From the NCBI GenBank assembly GCA_024509875.1, contig JAMPIV010019866.1, forward strand, positions 62,001-126,000: DNA of 64,000 bases, written 5' to 3'. The stretch comes from Oreohelix idahoensis (taxonomy: Eukaryota > Mollusca > Gastropoda > Stylommatophora > Oreohelicidae). The notes beneath the pieces are model-generated. The model was given only the letters and a program-made list of their open reading frames with translations, had not been told where the DNA came from and did not search any database. Shown here in pieces: positions 12,901 to 23,832 of the stretch. Made by a program: the position numbers and the translations under genes. Positions within the stretch are counted from its first letter, which is position 1; each line of letters starts with the position of its first letter.

Positions 12901-15900
12901 TTCCTCCAAGTCCATCGACGCAGCTGTAGAAAATTCAAACTAAATTAAATTTTACCTAATGTAACCTTCACTTAAAAGAAAAGATCCATTCTTATCGTAT
13001 GCAGTTCATGAACAGAGTGAATTTTAGTAAACTGGCTGGTGGGTTTTCACTAGGAGCTGGGAGAAAGTAGGCTCTACCTTTAGTGCTGGGAATTAAATAC
13101 TTTTACATGCTGATGGGAAAGAGCTAGCTTAAAAACTATTAACAGGGTTCATAGCAAATTTCTTCAAGCATTTTCCAGGCTTTTTCCAGGTCCAGGACGT
13201 GATTTTCAAGGATGGGAAACTGTAATATTTTCCTCATCTAATTTTCTCAGATATAATTATCACTTTGCTGACCAGCAATCCGGAGCATTACCGTCTCCCA
13301 TTACCAAGGTTGTTTGCAGATTTCTTTAAAAAGAACTTTTTTTTTTTTTTTGAAAATTCATAAAAGATTGAAAAACAGACATCTTTTCCCAGTTTTTAGT
13401 GAATTTGTTCAACGTCAGCGGAATAAAATGTTAGTGACATGGATGGCAATAAATAAAATAAGCTTGATTGACGTATTGATTTAACGATTAACCACGTATA
13501 TCAACAGAAAAGGCTAATAAAATTGTGAATAAAATGCAAAAAAAAAACTGTATGTTTCGTGTTTGTCTTTTTTGAATGTATTCTGCGTCTGTGGCATGAC
13601 AATGTGTGTTTGTAAATGTTTGAGTAGTTAAGTACCTCTAGTTGTAGCCTAAGCTGCTTTTTTCATTAACTGGGGTTGAAGTTGTAGCTGTAGGTCTCTG
13701 CAAAAGTCTTTGTCTGGATCGTTGATAATCCTTGACTGTGTGGTATAACTTGAAGCAGGGTATCAGGCATAGAGGTACATAGCAATCTGGGCAGTACATG
13801 CAAGTCTGGCTTCTGTTCCCTGCAGCCTTACACACTTTACAGTCTGGTTTGTACCTTAGATGAGGCGGGAAAATTTTTAGGCCACAAAACGGCTCCTGGG
13901 TCGACCCAGCCCCAAATGGGTACCAGAGCAACTCTGGGAAGGTTAAGGCGGCCGGCGTGATGCCGACCACATCACCCCTAGTGTGCCGACGGTCAAGATA
14001 ATATGGGCCTAACACCATATTCCCAATATGCCTCAATGGGCGTGTAACGGGTTCCTTCCTTTTTGTACCTTGCCCTTTCATATTTATCAATGAAGTGGTG
14101 CTCAGTAAGTCGTGTTGTTGTGACCTGTGGTTTTGAAGGTGTCACATTGCGTCGAAGAATAGCAGGTTCAATAAGAGTCATACTGACATCCTGATCTTTG
14201 CTTTGATCTTTTTTTGTAGAGTTGGCAATGTTGTAGGTTATGTGCCCATTGACCAGGGCAGTTTCAACTAAGAAATGATATAAAAATAGGATCTGTGTGG
14301 GTAGGGTTAGCTTGCACCTAGTTGGCTGAAGTGGTCGACACCTCCCATACTTTTGCTGTATTTTTCTGTCTTGTTTATATTATAATTGGAGTGAACAGTA
14401 GATATAAGTTTAAATCTTTTCGTATCATGCCAGGTGACTGTCGGCATGCCTTATCTTCTGTCGCACAAAACACAGGATGATTTGTCTTTTTCAATTTGAG
14501 TTGTTTTTTCTTCAGTGCTACAGGAAAATGTTTCCTATTTTCAGCTACTGTTCCAAATGCACCAATCTGAATTTCAGGTCTTGAAATAAAGCTGAAGAAT
14601 GAATAAAAACTACCACAGAAGAGAATATGTCCCTTGTTGCGTATGAAATTTGAATTAAAACTATGGTGACTTTTCACTTAAAAAAGAGTCCAAATAACCT
14701 CAGCTCTGAGAGTTTCTTCCTTGGTCACAAATGATGTCACATCTGTAGGTCTCCTAGTAGTGTTAGACATTTTTGACGTGTCCGAGGGAGTAGTGTTAGA
14801 TGGTTTTGATATTTCTGAGGGAAAAACTGCTCCTTGGGGTTGTGCTCTTTTCTGTTTAAAAAAAAAAAAAAAAAAAAAGGAACACACAAATAACTTATGA
14901 GTAGGCCTAAGCTATGTATATTTACCAAGTCAAAGTTCTAAACGCATGAATAATAAAGTCAAACAATATTTAACCAGAACAAGAAAAGTTAATATATAGT
15001 AATTGGGAGGGTGAAGGTATGATGATATTCTTATAGGATATGTGAAAATCAATTAAATATATAACTGGAAACAGCATGCCTTTACACCCCCAACCCATCT
15101 TTACTATCTTTGTTTGGTGTTTTTGTTGGGTTCTGTTTTGTTTTATCTCGTTTGTTTGTTTAGATATTTTTAAAAATTTTATTTAATTTTACTTATTTAC
15201 CTATTTATTTTTAAAATAACATAGGCCTATACTATGCACAAAATTGGTAGGCTAATTTTCATGCATCCTAATTACAGTGATTTAACAGAAGTGATGGCAC
15301 TTTCATGAATCAGCGGTTATAAAACTTCCGATTTTTAATATTTTTTCAAGGTCCGATGTGGGGAATTCAAGGCTGTTAGCCATTTTTCCAGGCTTTTCAA
15401 GGCCTGGAATTTTTTTTTTTCGTTTTCCAGGTTTTTCAAGGTCGCTACGAACCCTGTATTAAGTTGGTTCAAATTATTAAACTACCAGCAGGTCATCATT
15501 AGCCTTGGCAGAGGGAGCAGAGCTTGGGTCAATGGAAAAGCAGAGCTGGAGATTAATCAGCTGATAAGTGATCATGTTGGGGATACATGACAACAACCTC
15601 CAGCATGAGAATGGAGGTAGAGGCAGTTACTGCAGCACTGAGGTGGCTGTCTGCAACTCCATCAACCAGGGCAGTTATATTGTCAGATTCTCAAGCCATG
15701 CTTCGGAAAGTTCAGAACGGATGGCTGCGGCAGGAATGGAAAACATCAATAGAATCCTCAAGTCTTCAAGAAGTGGTGTGGATCTACTATCCTGGTCATG
15801 CAGGGGTACGTTGGCAATGAGAGAGCTGATAGACTGGCCTCGAAAGCACCCATAGTGGGGAGAGTGGACATGGATAAGGGAGAGATACTAAGGGCAATTA

Positions 15901-16545
15901 ATGATCACCTGCTAGATAATGACACTGCAATGGTTGAATCAACAAGGCTGAGACTGTTGGAGTTTGGCATCAAACATGGGACTAGCAGAGATGGACGTGA
16001 GAGAAGATGCATCCGTCATATGTACAACCAGCATGCTACAGGTACAATTAGCATTCATACTCTTCGACATTTGCTGAGGGAGACTGAGCACCTATGAGTT
16101 TGCCCGTAGTGCAGTGAGGTCGATTCTGATCAACAATAACAAATTATTTCTTATTTTCTTCCTCCGACACCCAAAGATTTACCATATCATACGCAGTAAT
16201 CTACCGCTAGATCGAGATTTACCCGTAGCCGACCCGTTATAAAGCAGGACTTCAATCTTTACATAGTTCTCTTATGCGTGGACTAGCAGACTCAAGAGGA
16301 CTTGTGGAACCAAACATGTAGACTGTAACATGAGCCGATTTATGTCATTCATCTTTAATCGTCGCACAGTAGCACTGACTGTAGAGTGCTAGGCTAGAGT
16401 TCAGTCATTTTTTTCCCCACTGGTATTCAGCTGTGCTTTTGATAACCGTCAAATAAGTGCTTCCCCTACGTACAACTTTCGCAGGAGATCATTCCACTTA
16501 CCACAGTGCGTTAGCCAGAAGCACCTCTTGGGGTTTAACCCACAT
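3850..16545 (-). CDS. TBC1D9: TBC1D8/TBC1D9-type Rab-GAP, 5' part (five exons, partial)
   Basis: Coding exons 16502-16545, 11240-11354, 4861-4912, 4177-4254 and 3850-3936 join in phase (44, 115, 52, 78 and 87 nt) into 125 codons plus one base. The start reads [15 protein letters not shown], followed by [36 protein letters not shown] and FENNDEV. These are the conserved N-terminal blocks of TBC1D8/8B/9 proteins, ahead of and entering the first GRAM domain. Family members have two GRAM domains, a TBC Rab-GAP domain and an EF-hand region and act on membrane-bound Rab GTPases; those parts lie beyond the left edge. All four introns are GT-AG and three codons are split across junctions (W, S, V). 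The introns are full of transposons. Identity is strong at family level; TBC1D8 versus TBC1D9 is not settled. Confidence 0.9.
4177..4254 (-). CDS. TBC1D9: TBC1D9-like coding exon 4
   Basis: A 78-nt exon opens with CT, completing a Ser codon, then reads [18 protein letters not shown] and TNVVNTL plus one base. The donor is GTAAGCC. The acceptor GTGTTATCAG has a weak pyrimidine tract, but the phase and the match to the conserved HWEWLE block support it. Confidence 0.85.
   Translation of the reverse strand: MWQRPITGERFNSIGNGWRLMLSTL
4861..4912 (-). CDS. TBC1D9: TBC1D9-like coding exon 3
   Basis: A 52-nt exon encodes [17 protein letters not shown] plus one base. The acceptor is TTTTTGCAG and the donor GTAAGTTC. 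It matches the family block that reads APYRILYQTPDS in vertebrates. It follows exon 2 in phase 0 and leaves phase 1. Confidence 0.85.
4913..6241. other. intron sequence, no gene seen
   Basis: Part of the intron between TBC1D9-like exons 2 and 3. It ends in poly-T just before the RTE insertion. Possible inverted CTCCCAG/CTGGGAG blocks occur near 5405, 5880 and 5965, but I could not define an element. Confidence 0.4.
6254..8542 (+). mobile_element. RTE-type LINE, 5'-truncated, 12-bp TSD
   Basis: A 2.29-kb insertion flanked by AATGGTTCATGA at 6242-6253 and 8543-8554. It ends in a short AAGAAGAAG tail, typical of RTE-type elements, which lack long poly-A. The 5' end falls inside the endonuclease domain, the usual result of incomplete reverse transcription. 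It lies in a TBC1D9-like intron, antisense to the gene. Other copies of this family occur at 30.8-39.9 kb and 8751-8874. Confidence 0.95.
6260..8501 (+). pseudogene. RTE endonuclease/reverse transcriptase (truncated)
   Basis: The reading frame opens in the last part of an APE-type endonuclease ([14 protein letters not shown]), which finds and nicks the target. A full RT domain follows: [27 protein letters not shown], the first catalytic Asp in [10 protein letters not shown] (about residue 390), GVRQGCPLS, and the YADDIALL active site (about 487). The C-terminus has [12 protein letters not shown] and GKRKRGRP. A 2-bp deletion near 8358 compared with the copy at 39.7 kb shifts the frame to a stop at 8386. 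The shifted frame carries the family tail to 8501. It cannot be autonomous without its endonuclease. Confidence 0.93.
8751..8874 (-). mobile_element. RTE 3'-end stub with 12-bp TSD
   Basis: The reverse complement matches the last roughly 90 bp of the RTE at 6254-8542, including the tail. It is flanked by CAGGACTGCCTT at 8739-8750 and 8875-8886. It is an extreme 5' truncation of the same family; about 38 bp at the far end have no match I can place. Confidence 0.85.
8897..10390. mobile_element. TRIM-like element: two 646-bp direct repeats
   Basis: Repeat 1 (8897-9542) and repeat 2 (9745-10390) are the same length and nearly identical. Both start TGTTGAGGCC and end ATGATATTATAA, and they are separated by 202 bp. 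Each carries promoter- and polyA-like signals: a CRE-type TGACGTCA near 9057 in copy 1 (mutated in copy 2), CTAAAAAGG, and TTCAATAAATA. A purine-rich GAGGGGTAA precedes repeat 2, like a polypurine tract. There is no coding capacity. The layout fits a miniature LTR retrotransposon. Against this, no TSD is visible and the ends are not TG...CA, so a segmental duplication remains possible. Confidence 0.6.
10952..11195 (+). mobile_element. tRNA-derived SINE with 10-bp TSD
   Basis: Flanked by TAAAATGCCA at 10942-10951 and 11196-11205. The head has an A-box-like GTGGTTAGAGTACTGG and a B box GGGTTCAAATC about 36 bases later, so it derives from a tRNA and would be copied by Pol III. The 244-bp unit differs from the SINE family at 25-27 kb. 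Open frames across it are not genes. Confidence 0.88.
11240..11354 (-). CDS. TBC1D9: TBC1D9-like coding exon 2
   Basis: The acceptor TTTTCTGCAG ends at 11355 and the donor GTCAGT starts at 11239. One base completes the Trp codon from exon 1. The rest reads [16 protein letters not shown], a Gly-rich turn, then [17 protein letters not shown]. It ends in phase 0. A tRNA-derived SINE lies 35 bp downstream of the donor, in the intron. Confidence 0.9.
11355..11830. other. intron 1 sequence, no gene seen
   Basis: AT-rich intron sequence between exon 2 and a LINE 3' fragment. I see nothing supportable. Confidence 0.4.
11845..12164 (-). pseudogene. RNase H-type LINE, 3' end fragment
   Basis: The minus strand reads [20 protein letters not shown] then [18 protein letters not shown]. 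This is the zinc-knuckle-like C-terminus found after the RNase H domain of I/Nimb-like LINEs. The 3' end finishes in GAAGAAGAAG near 11845. All upstream domains are missing. Confidence 0.75.
12180..13138. other. intron 1 sequence, no gene seen
   Basis: AT-rich stretch without convincing coding or repeat structure, ending at the TTAA that bounds the piggyBac element. Confidence 0.4.
13143..15458 (-). mobile_element. decayed piggyBac element between TTAA sites
   Basis: The left end reads TTAA then CAGGGTTCATAGC; the right end reads GCTACGAACCCTGTA then TTAA. These are imperfect inverted termini with the TTAA target duplication used by piggyBac. TTTTCAAGG/CCTGGAAAA-type subterminal blocks recur near both ends. 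A broken transposase lies between. A stretch near 14960-15110 matches the 3' UTR of an RNase H LINE seen at 27.0 kb, so a LINE tail probably inserted inside. Confidence 0.75.
13638..14900 (-). pseudogene. piggyBac-type transposase, C-terminal half
   Basis: From high to low coordinates the pieces read [29 protein letters not shown] and [16 protein letters not shown], then [10 protein letters not shown] and [11 protein letters not shown]. The end is a cysteine-rich zinc module, [18 protein letters not shown] followed by [12 protein letters not shown]. The order matches PGBD-type piggyBac: end of the DDE core, then the C-terminal zinc domain. A TAA at 14678-14680 interrupts the frame and at least one frame change occurs before 14090. 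The N-terminal half and the first catalytic Asp residues are not visible. Confidence 0.8.
15480..16250 (+). pseudogene. RNase H domain of a LINE
   Basis: Frame 15587 reads [32 protein letters not shown] and [11 protein letters not shown]. After a one-base insertion near 15809 the next frame continues [13 protein letters not shown]. Together these give the RNase H catalytic pattern (E...D...H...D) of I/Nimb-like LINE polyproteins, which removes template RNA. A C-terminal stretch follows to about 16097 with more stops beyond. The RT and endonuclease are absent. It lies in TBC1D9-like intron 1, antisense to the gene. Confidence 0.82.
16502..16545 (-). CDS. TBC1D9: TBC1D9-like coding exon 1 (start codon)
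   Basis: ATG is at 16545-16543 with AAA before it. The exon encodes [14 protein letters not shown] plus the first two bases of a Trp codon. The donor GTAAGTG follows directly at 16501. This is the invariant N-terminus of the family, which fixes the start. The exon is too short to be found by ORF length. Confidence 0.9.
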
Positions 16546-16880
16546 TTTCTTTTCAGATATAAGCACTGGTCATAACGTATGCAATCTGCAGTGAATAAAT
16601 GCGTTGGTCTGCGGACTTGCTCTACACTTTTCCAATTCGAGTTATCGACTGCCTGACATCACTGCTTGTGTACTTCCGTCAACATCGCCAGCTGTTTCCG
16701 GAAAAAACATTTTTAATAACCCGCCCCTTCCCAGTCCCTTATAGCCACATACGTTGCTGCAGATGTAATGATACTTCAACCATTACATATTCATTGTCGT
16801 CGCCATCATTATTTTCCTTTGCGCTCCTTATGGCGCAAGGAGCCATCAATGATAGTGTGAGGATAAGGTGTAGTTTTATG
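16546..16880 (-). promoter_or_regulatory. 5' flank/5' UTR of the TBC1D9-like gene (inferred)
   Basis: This is the sequence immediately upstream of the start codon, so it should hold 5' UTR and possibly the promoter. I see no clear TATA box or CpG-rich island. A 5' UTR intron cannot be excluded. The call rests on position only. Confidence 0.35.
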
Positions 16881-17210
16881 GGGTGCTTTTTTTAAAATTT
16901 AAATTAATGAAGAAAAATATCCCGTTCAACCTCTGATGGGTTATAATTAGGACATATATTGTTTTCAATTCCAAATAATATGAACAACTGCTGATATGAG
17001 AAAGTGGCATCACACTTGTCAAATCATTGTAAATAGGGACAATCACAATTATGCTCATACGTTAAATAAAAAAAATAAAAAAACGAACAAAATCAAGAAG
17101 AAACTCTGAACAAGAATAATATTAAAGTGGAGGGGTGTAAAGGCCTGGTGGTTCCAGTTATATAACTGACTTTAACAGATATTTAATTGACTTTCATCTG
17201 TTAAAAGTCA
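16880..17210 (-). repeat. LINE 3' UTR copy
   Basis: The reverse complement matches the LINE 3' UTR at 27030-27315, including ATATGTCCTAATTATAACCC and the AGGCCTTTACA block. A short copy of the same terminus lies at about 17595-17655 on the plus strand. It looks like a 5'-truncated insertion of the RNase H LINE family split at 18.4/26.6 kb. Confidence 0.7.
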
Positions 17211-17219
17211 TATGCATTG

Positions 17220-18059
<840 letters not shown>

Positions 18060-18414
18060 TTTAAACTTTTTTTTTAAAAATTATAATTATTTTATTTAAC
18101 ACTAAATAGCAGTAAACAATATAAGGAAATTATTTACTTTTAAATAGGGCAACAGAATAAATGCAAATTTTCAACATTGTTTACTGCATTTCTCAATAAA
18201 ATTGTAATAAGGGGGAAAATGCAAATACATAAATTTATTGAAAACGATTTTTAATCACCTTCCCAGAGATTATAGGGTAAAATAAGATCTGATATTATCT
18301 CTACTGAAAATACGTGATCTCTAGTCGAGTGTGGGAGTGAAAGAGTTAAGGACATGATAGCTAGAGTTAAAAAACACTCTGTGGTGGTGCCCTTTTCTTG
18401 GTGCTTATTTTAAG

Positions 18415-18746
18415 GATGAGTAAATCAGAGATTAAAAGCTTAATTAAAGAAATAATAACTGATGAATGGAAAGCAGAGTGGGATAAAACTCTGAAAGGAA
18501 GACATGCGTATAACATGTTCAAGGCTCCAACAACAAAATGTCAGATATCTGGGGAATTGAAAATTCCGAGTTATTAGAAACTTCTCAGGCTATTTCAGAA
18601 TAGAAGAACCTTACTGGGCAGGAAGTCTTCAAGACAATAATATAGAACATTTCTTGATAAAATGTAAGAGGTATGAACAAATGAGAATCCCAATCTTAGA
18701 TTATTTACAAGCATCAAATTTACCTACAAATATAGAAGAGGTGTGA
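18415..18746 (+). pseudogene. RNase H LINE C-terminal fragment, left part
   Basis: Reads SEIKSLIKEIITDEWKAEWD then KGRHAYNMF, and later EHFLIKCKRYEQMRIPILDY. This is the region after RNase H in I/Nimb-like LINEs, including the HFLxxC segment. It carries a stop after ELKIPSY and a frame change. The frame is cut at 18746 by an LTR element and resumes at 26617 with QLDRPRELHNIVKHYLTRTK, so both pieces were one LINE. Confidence 0.75.
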
Positions 18747-19711
18747 TGTGGCCGTGTATGTTTATACGGCACTAGTAGTTATATTGATTTTATGTAGTCA
18801 GAGTTAATCCTTCATATGTTGTGGTGGTTCAAGTTCTAACTGGCCTTCCACCAGAGGTGGTAATACTTGACATTTACTTAGTTTTTCAACCCAGGAATGT
18901 TCTTCCCTTTGAGTTTGGTGATAAGCAAAACAGTTTCAGCACAACAACGTATATCCACAAGAAATAATTGTAAAGTTCCACAAACAGCAATGTAGAAAAA
19001 TTCAATTAGAGTTTATTGATGTAATTAGACAAACACTGTAAATTTCACAAAATGATGGTTGTTTATCCAAAATGAAAAAAATATGTAATCCAACGAATAA
19101 TATATGTACATCCAAATAGAAATATATACTGATTTGTCTACTCAAAAACTTGTCTTGGTATCCTCAAAGACGAAGTTCACCTAACGCTATCTGTAAAAAT
19201 CCTCTAGTCTAAAGTTATGGCTTCATTAGAATCATAAATCCTGAAATCTCTCCCTATCGCCCACAACTCTTCTATTTATACTATTTCTTCTTTTTTCCCG
19301 CCTTTTTTCACACGACCCGTCCTTTTTTCACACGACACAATAATTAACATTTGCACTCCTCTCCTCAGCTTTTCGACCTTTTTGCACACGACATTCTGTT
19401 ATTTCGACTTTATTTTCACATGTGTGATCTTTTCCAACTTAACAATAGGATAAAAAAAACCCAGATCACACAAACATTCATTTCCCACTTTCGCGCTTAT
19501 AAAACCCATTCATTATTATCTGGGACTGACCTACGTTTGCCCTGTCAGAGCAGTTACTGGCAACTGAACTTTGAATGAATACTGCGTTTTGTGTAAAAAC
19601 GTCTTATTTGCTTTTAAGGTCTGTCATTCTTACATGTAGCATCTTATAGCACGCATAAATGCTTAGCGTGAAGTAGGAGGGACAAAGCTAGCGTGAAAGG
19701 GCAAGCGGTCA
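18747..19711 (-). repeat. 3' LTR of the gypsy-like element
   Basis: Nearly identical over its whole length to 25651-26616. It contains repeated TTTTTTCACACGAC blocks near 19305-19340. Open frames crossing it are not genes. Confidence 0.9.
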
Positions 19712-22266
19712 GATACGTCCCTGGCCACACAAATGTATCCCAGAGGGAGACATTTGCGTACTATCAACTAAGTACCTCATGCTAGTGATTGTTATAAACG
19801 ACTAACCAATTGGTAGAGTCTCTTAGAGAGAGAAATTTAAAAAAAAAAATTGTTCGTAAAACGAGGGATCACAGTATATTTATAATGCGTAAAACGGGGG
19901 ATACATAAAATATGTTAATACCCTTCGCCATTGAACAGTATTGATGTACACTACTTCTTAACAATATCAATATGAACAACACTGTGCATTAGTCATCACC
20001 ATAATGATAACATACTTAATGATAACATTAAAAAAATATATATATAATCGCATACGATTTTCATCGGTTGTGCAAACAACAGAAATAAAAACAAAACCAA
20101 AAAAATATATATATATGGGAATAAACATACATGGCAATGTTAATCTATAAATTTATTATAAAAAAATATGAACTGGAGCTGTACGCTCTCGTAACTGTCA
20201 ATATAGAACGTGGTAAATATAATACAATCATATGATACAGGCGACCCCAATCCTGCCACTGTGGTCAGTGATTTACCAGGATGTATATGGGTCTTAAACA
20301 CCAAAAATCTGGACAAGTTTGGTGAACTGTTTATGTGTTCGTCGTAAAATATAAATATAGCATTATTAATCTGTTTACATGGAGTTACAAAGTATTTATT
20401 AAAAAAATGTCTCTAATCTCCAACTTATGTAATGGTCGTTACTGTGAGGGAGGACAACTATACCGAGACGAAAAACTATCGGGTGTTGGAGTATAAACTA
20501 TATCAGTTACCATGAACCAAGTACCAAACTGTTTATAGGTTCGTCATTAAATATAAATTCTGCATACAAATGCAAGTTCATAATAATGGACAACAGTTTG
20601 TCAAGAAAATATACTGTAGCGTTCCGCTTACAACGTGACAAATGGTCAGAAAAATACAGGTACATCAATATGTGATGTTTATTTCTCAATACAAGGTGTA
20701 ATGGACAACAATTTGTCAAGAAAATATACTGTAGCGTTCCTCTTACAACGTGACAATGGTCAGAAAAATACAGGTACATCAATATGTGATGTTTATTTCC
20801 CAATACAAGGTATATCAACATGTTAACATATCCGTTACCATGTTAGCGATTTCTCATGGAATCGTCATGGTGTGCATGTAACAGTGTAGTATTTCGCAAA
20901 TCCGCGAACTGTGTTGATTAGCATATAAGTTTTACCCAACTTGCAAAATACTCGCATATCACCAAGTCAAATTTAGGTGAAAATATATACAGTATGTCTC
21001 AGTTATTTAGTGGAGTGGGGTGTATATTGGGATAAATGACGGAGTATGGTTTATCACCGTGGGAGGGTGTTGAGGATTGTGCGCGATTTTCCAGTACTCA
21101 TTCAGCTGAAGTGGTTCGTGGTGCAACCATGCGAATGCTGCAGACATTCGCATGCTTGCAAACCCCGAAACAATCATCAACAGAGGGGAACGAATGTCAG
21201 TCATGGGAATGTACTCGGGGGTCTTAGGGGCGTTAGCTGCGTCAGTGGGGGTAACAATGTCCTCATTATCTTTTACCGATGTCCGCTGTGGACATATCAT
21301 CTTCTTGTACATATGGTAGTTATACACAAAACAGCTTACAATTTAAAACACATGGAGCATGTAGGATAAGGTGACAGGAGATGGAAAGGCGTTTAGATGT
21401 GTAGGGAAGAATAAATTTGACGTCTGATTCGTCATATATCTGTGAGAAAGGGTCGTTGGCTTGAATAATGTGAGTGGCCATATACGATCATTCAGGTTGG
21501 AAAGTAAAGGTACCATGTGTGCAATCAAATAGTTCTAGTACAAATGGCATTTGTTGTAACAGCATCATTAAGAAAAATCGCCAAAATACAGTTTCGATGC
21601 GATTGAATATTATAAAACGGTCTTTCCATAACACAAAAGGAAAACTGTGAGTTAACACATTAAAAAAGAAACTCTCATGTGTCACAAAAGAAAAATATGC
21701 GTGTGCGTATAGTATGTTTGCTTTTGTCACTAAATTCATCAAGAAGGGAAAAAAAAACAAAAAAATAAAAACTGTTGTAAAGCATAAGTCCTATTATAAA
21801 GATTTTCAAAGGCAAAAGTGGTGTAATTTGTACAAATGAGATAATTTAAAGTTCTGTTTAACCTGGATAACATAGTGTTGTAGATCTGCGAATGTTTGCA
21901 AAAGTTCTTCAATTTCTTGACATAGCGGTGTAAAAGATGTAGTCCTAATGACAGTTCATGTTGGCGAAGAATGTGAAATAATTATATAACATTAAAACAC
22001 AGTGGCGTCACGCCATAATAACTTGTTAGTATATGTGGGTGTTGCAGATGTCATAATTATCACTATCATCAGTATCATCAGCAGGGTCTTGACTGAGGCT
22101 GACATCTTTCTGAAAAAATAAAATTTCCTACCCCAAAAAAATGGACACTAGTGACTTTAGATGATGGGGAACGAGGGGTAGTACTATTTGTAGAGAAAGT
22201 ACTCGTTGGGTACTATAGCTGGGTGAGTACCTTTTTGTTATTAGAGAAGATTGATTCTCCAATAAA
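19712..22266. other. 3' interior of the gypsy-like element, no intact gene
   Basis: Between the pol remnant and the 3' LTR. It includes a tandem duplication of about 118 bp (20583-20818). Minus-strand open frames at 21007-21327 and 21488-21760 have no recognisable family; a third reading frame is possible but unsupported. Confidence 0.45.
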
Positions 22267-23647
22267 CTAATAATCGTTGAACTGGACGTTTACGAATGTT
22301 GACATGAGGAACTTGGCGATGTCCCTCAAGGTAGCTTTTGTCAATCGTTGTTCACAAGAGGATGGCGTATTTCGCACTGTCGAGTGGGTGGTGGCTGCAG
22401 TTGTTGAGGGTAAGTATGAAGTAGTATTGAAATGGTGCACCTCATGCTGCGTGTTGTGGGGCTGTCTGCGTTTTCTTCGCAATTTCATACGTACTTGCTC
22501 TTGAGGTAACCGCACAAATTTAGTTAACGGTGGGGAGTCATCTGTTGAGCCAGAATATGGGCGCTTCGTTGTTGTGCGAAATTCAGTGTTGTTTGGACTG
22601 TTCATACTTTCGTGGTCACTCTCGGGATCTGCTGTATCCAGGTCAGATTCGTGTCTCAATGCAGGTGATGGAAGAATAATATCTTCCTCAAGTGTGCATG
22701 TAGCGCTGTGTGTGTTTTCTTCATTAGCCGGTGCTGTGTGTCGAGTATCATTATCATCAATATGCTGATTGTTGTGAATTGCCCTACTTTGAATCACCTG
22801 TGGGGGCGTCTCGTCTTCACTATCCGACTGTTCATCAGAGTGGTAGTTGCTTGTTGAGGGTTGTTCATTTCTATAGTATGTTTGTTGTATAATAGGCTGG
22901 CATGAATCTATCCTGGTGTCAGGGTGTTCTGGATTAACTTGCTCGGCCTGTAACCTGGTATTTCGATATTCTAGTCTTTCGCGTAACTCAGCGGGGGGGA
23001 ATGTCGACTTCACTGTCGGATGTGCTTCTATATTGTCTCATTCTGTTGACTGCTTCACGAAATTGGTCGTTTTTAGAGGTGTACTGATGTGCTTCTGAAA
23101 CATCGTTGTCTGTGCTAGACTCTGACGTAGTGCTGGGTGGTTGATGATATAATATAGCTTTCCTTATTGGCCTATTTGTGGTCTCTGTAGGTGGTATAAT
23201 GGGTCGGTGATCATCTTTTTTTATTTGCGTGACATGGGCCTTGGTAAAGATATTTCTTTCTTCGTTCCAGATTTTGTAATTAGTCGGGGTTGTCTTATCT
23301 AGAATTTTGAAGCCGTCCAGCCAGCGGGCATCAAATTTGTTATCACGGACATTCTTTCGGTAGTACACTCTGTCGCCTACGTTAAAGCTTTCAAGCTTGA
23401 CATTCTTGTCGTGTTGTTTCTGTTTCTTTACAAATGCTTTCGCAGTATTCTTATGTGCTATTTGGTGAACCTTGAATTTCTCTCTTAAAATCACTTCTAT
23501 GGGGTCTTCACCTACATATTTACGTTGGGGCTGTAACATATTATCCAGGGGGAAAGAGGGTTCTCTGGTCGTGGGCTGTTCAAATCTGTAGTATACTTGT
23601 CCTCTGGGTTCCATGGTATGTCTTCTGTCATCAAATGTTCGCTTCAC
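22267..23647 (-). pseudogene. integrase C-terminus and pol tail of the gypsy-like element
   Basis: The first frame (23647-22988) reads REPSFPLDN, KHQKQ-type basic residues, GDRVYYRKN, then KFDARWLDGFKILDK and YKIWNEERNIFTKAHVTQI. This is the end of a Ty3/gypsy integrase: the post-DDE linker and a GPY/F-like module that contacts DNA. The catalytic core is missing. At a run of seven C (22993-22999) the frame shifts into a second frame (to 22267), a long Ser/Thr/Asp/Glu-rich tail resembling gypsy pol extensions. The upstream join to gag marks the internal deletion. Confidence 0.75.
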
Positions 23648-23832
23648 ATAATCACTGGGGTTGCGACGGGGGTCGCGTAGGGAGTATGTTGGGGCTGATG
23701 AGGGGGTAGGGACAGATGGTTGTGATCATGTGAATAACATTGCGAACACCGATGTGTTGTTTCTGTGTAGTGCGGCTAGACTCTCATGTCATTCTTGTGA
23801 TAAGTTCTTCTGTAGGGCTTCTTTGTTTCTTC

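Noticed and set aside
2830..14900. One piggyBac split between 2.8-3.2 kb and 13.6-14.9 kb
   Set aside because: Both are on the minus strand but the N-terminal part lies downstream of the C-terminal part, so they are separate copies.
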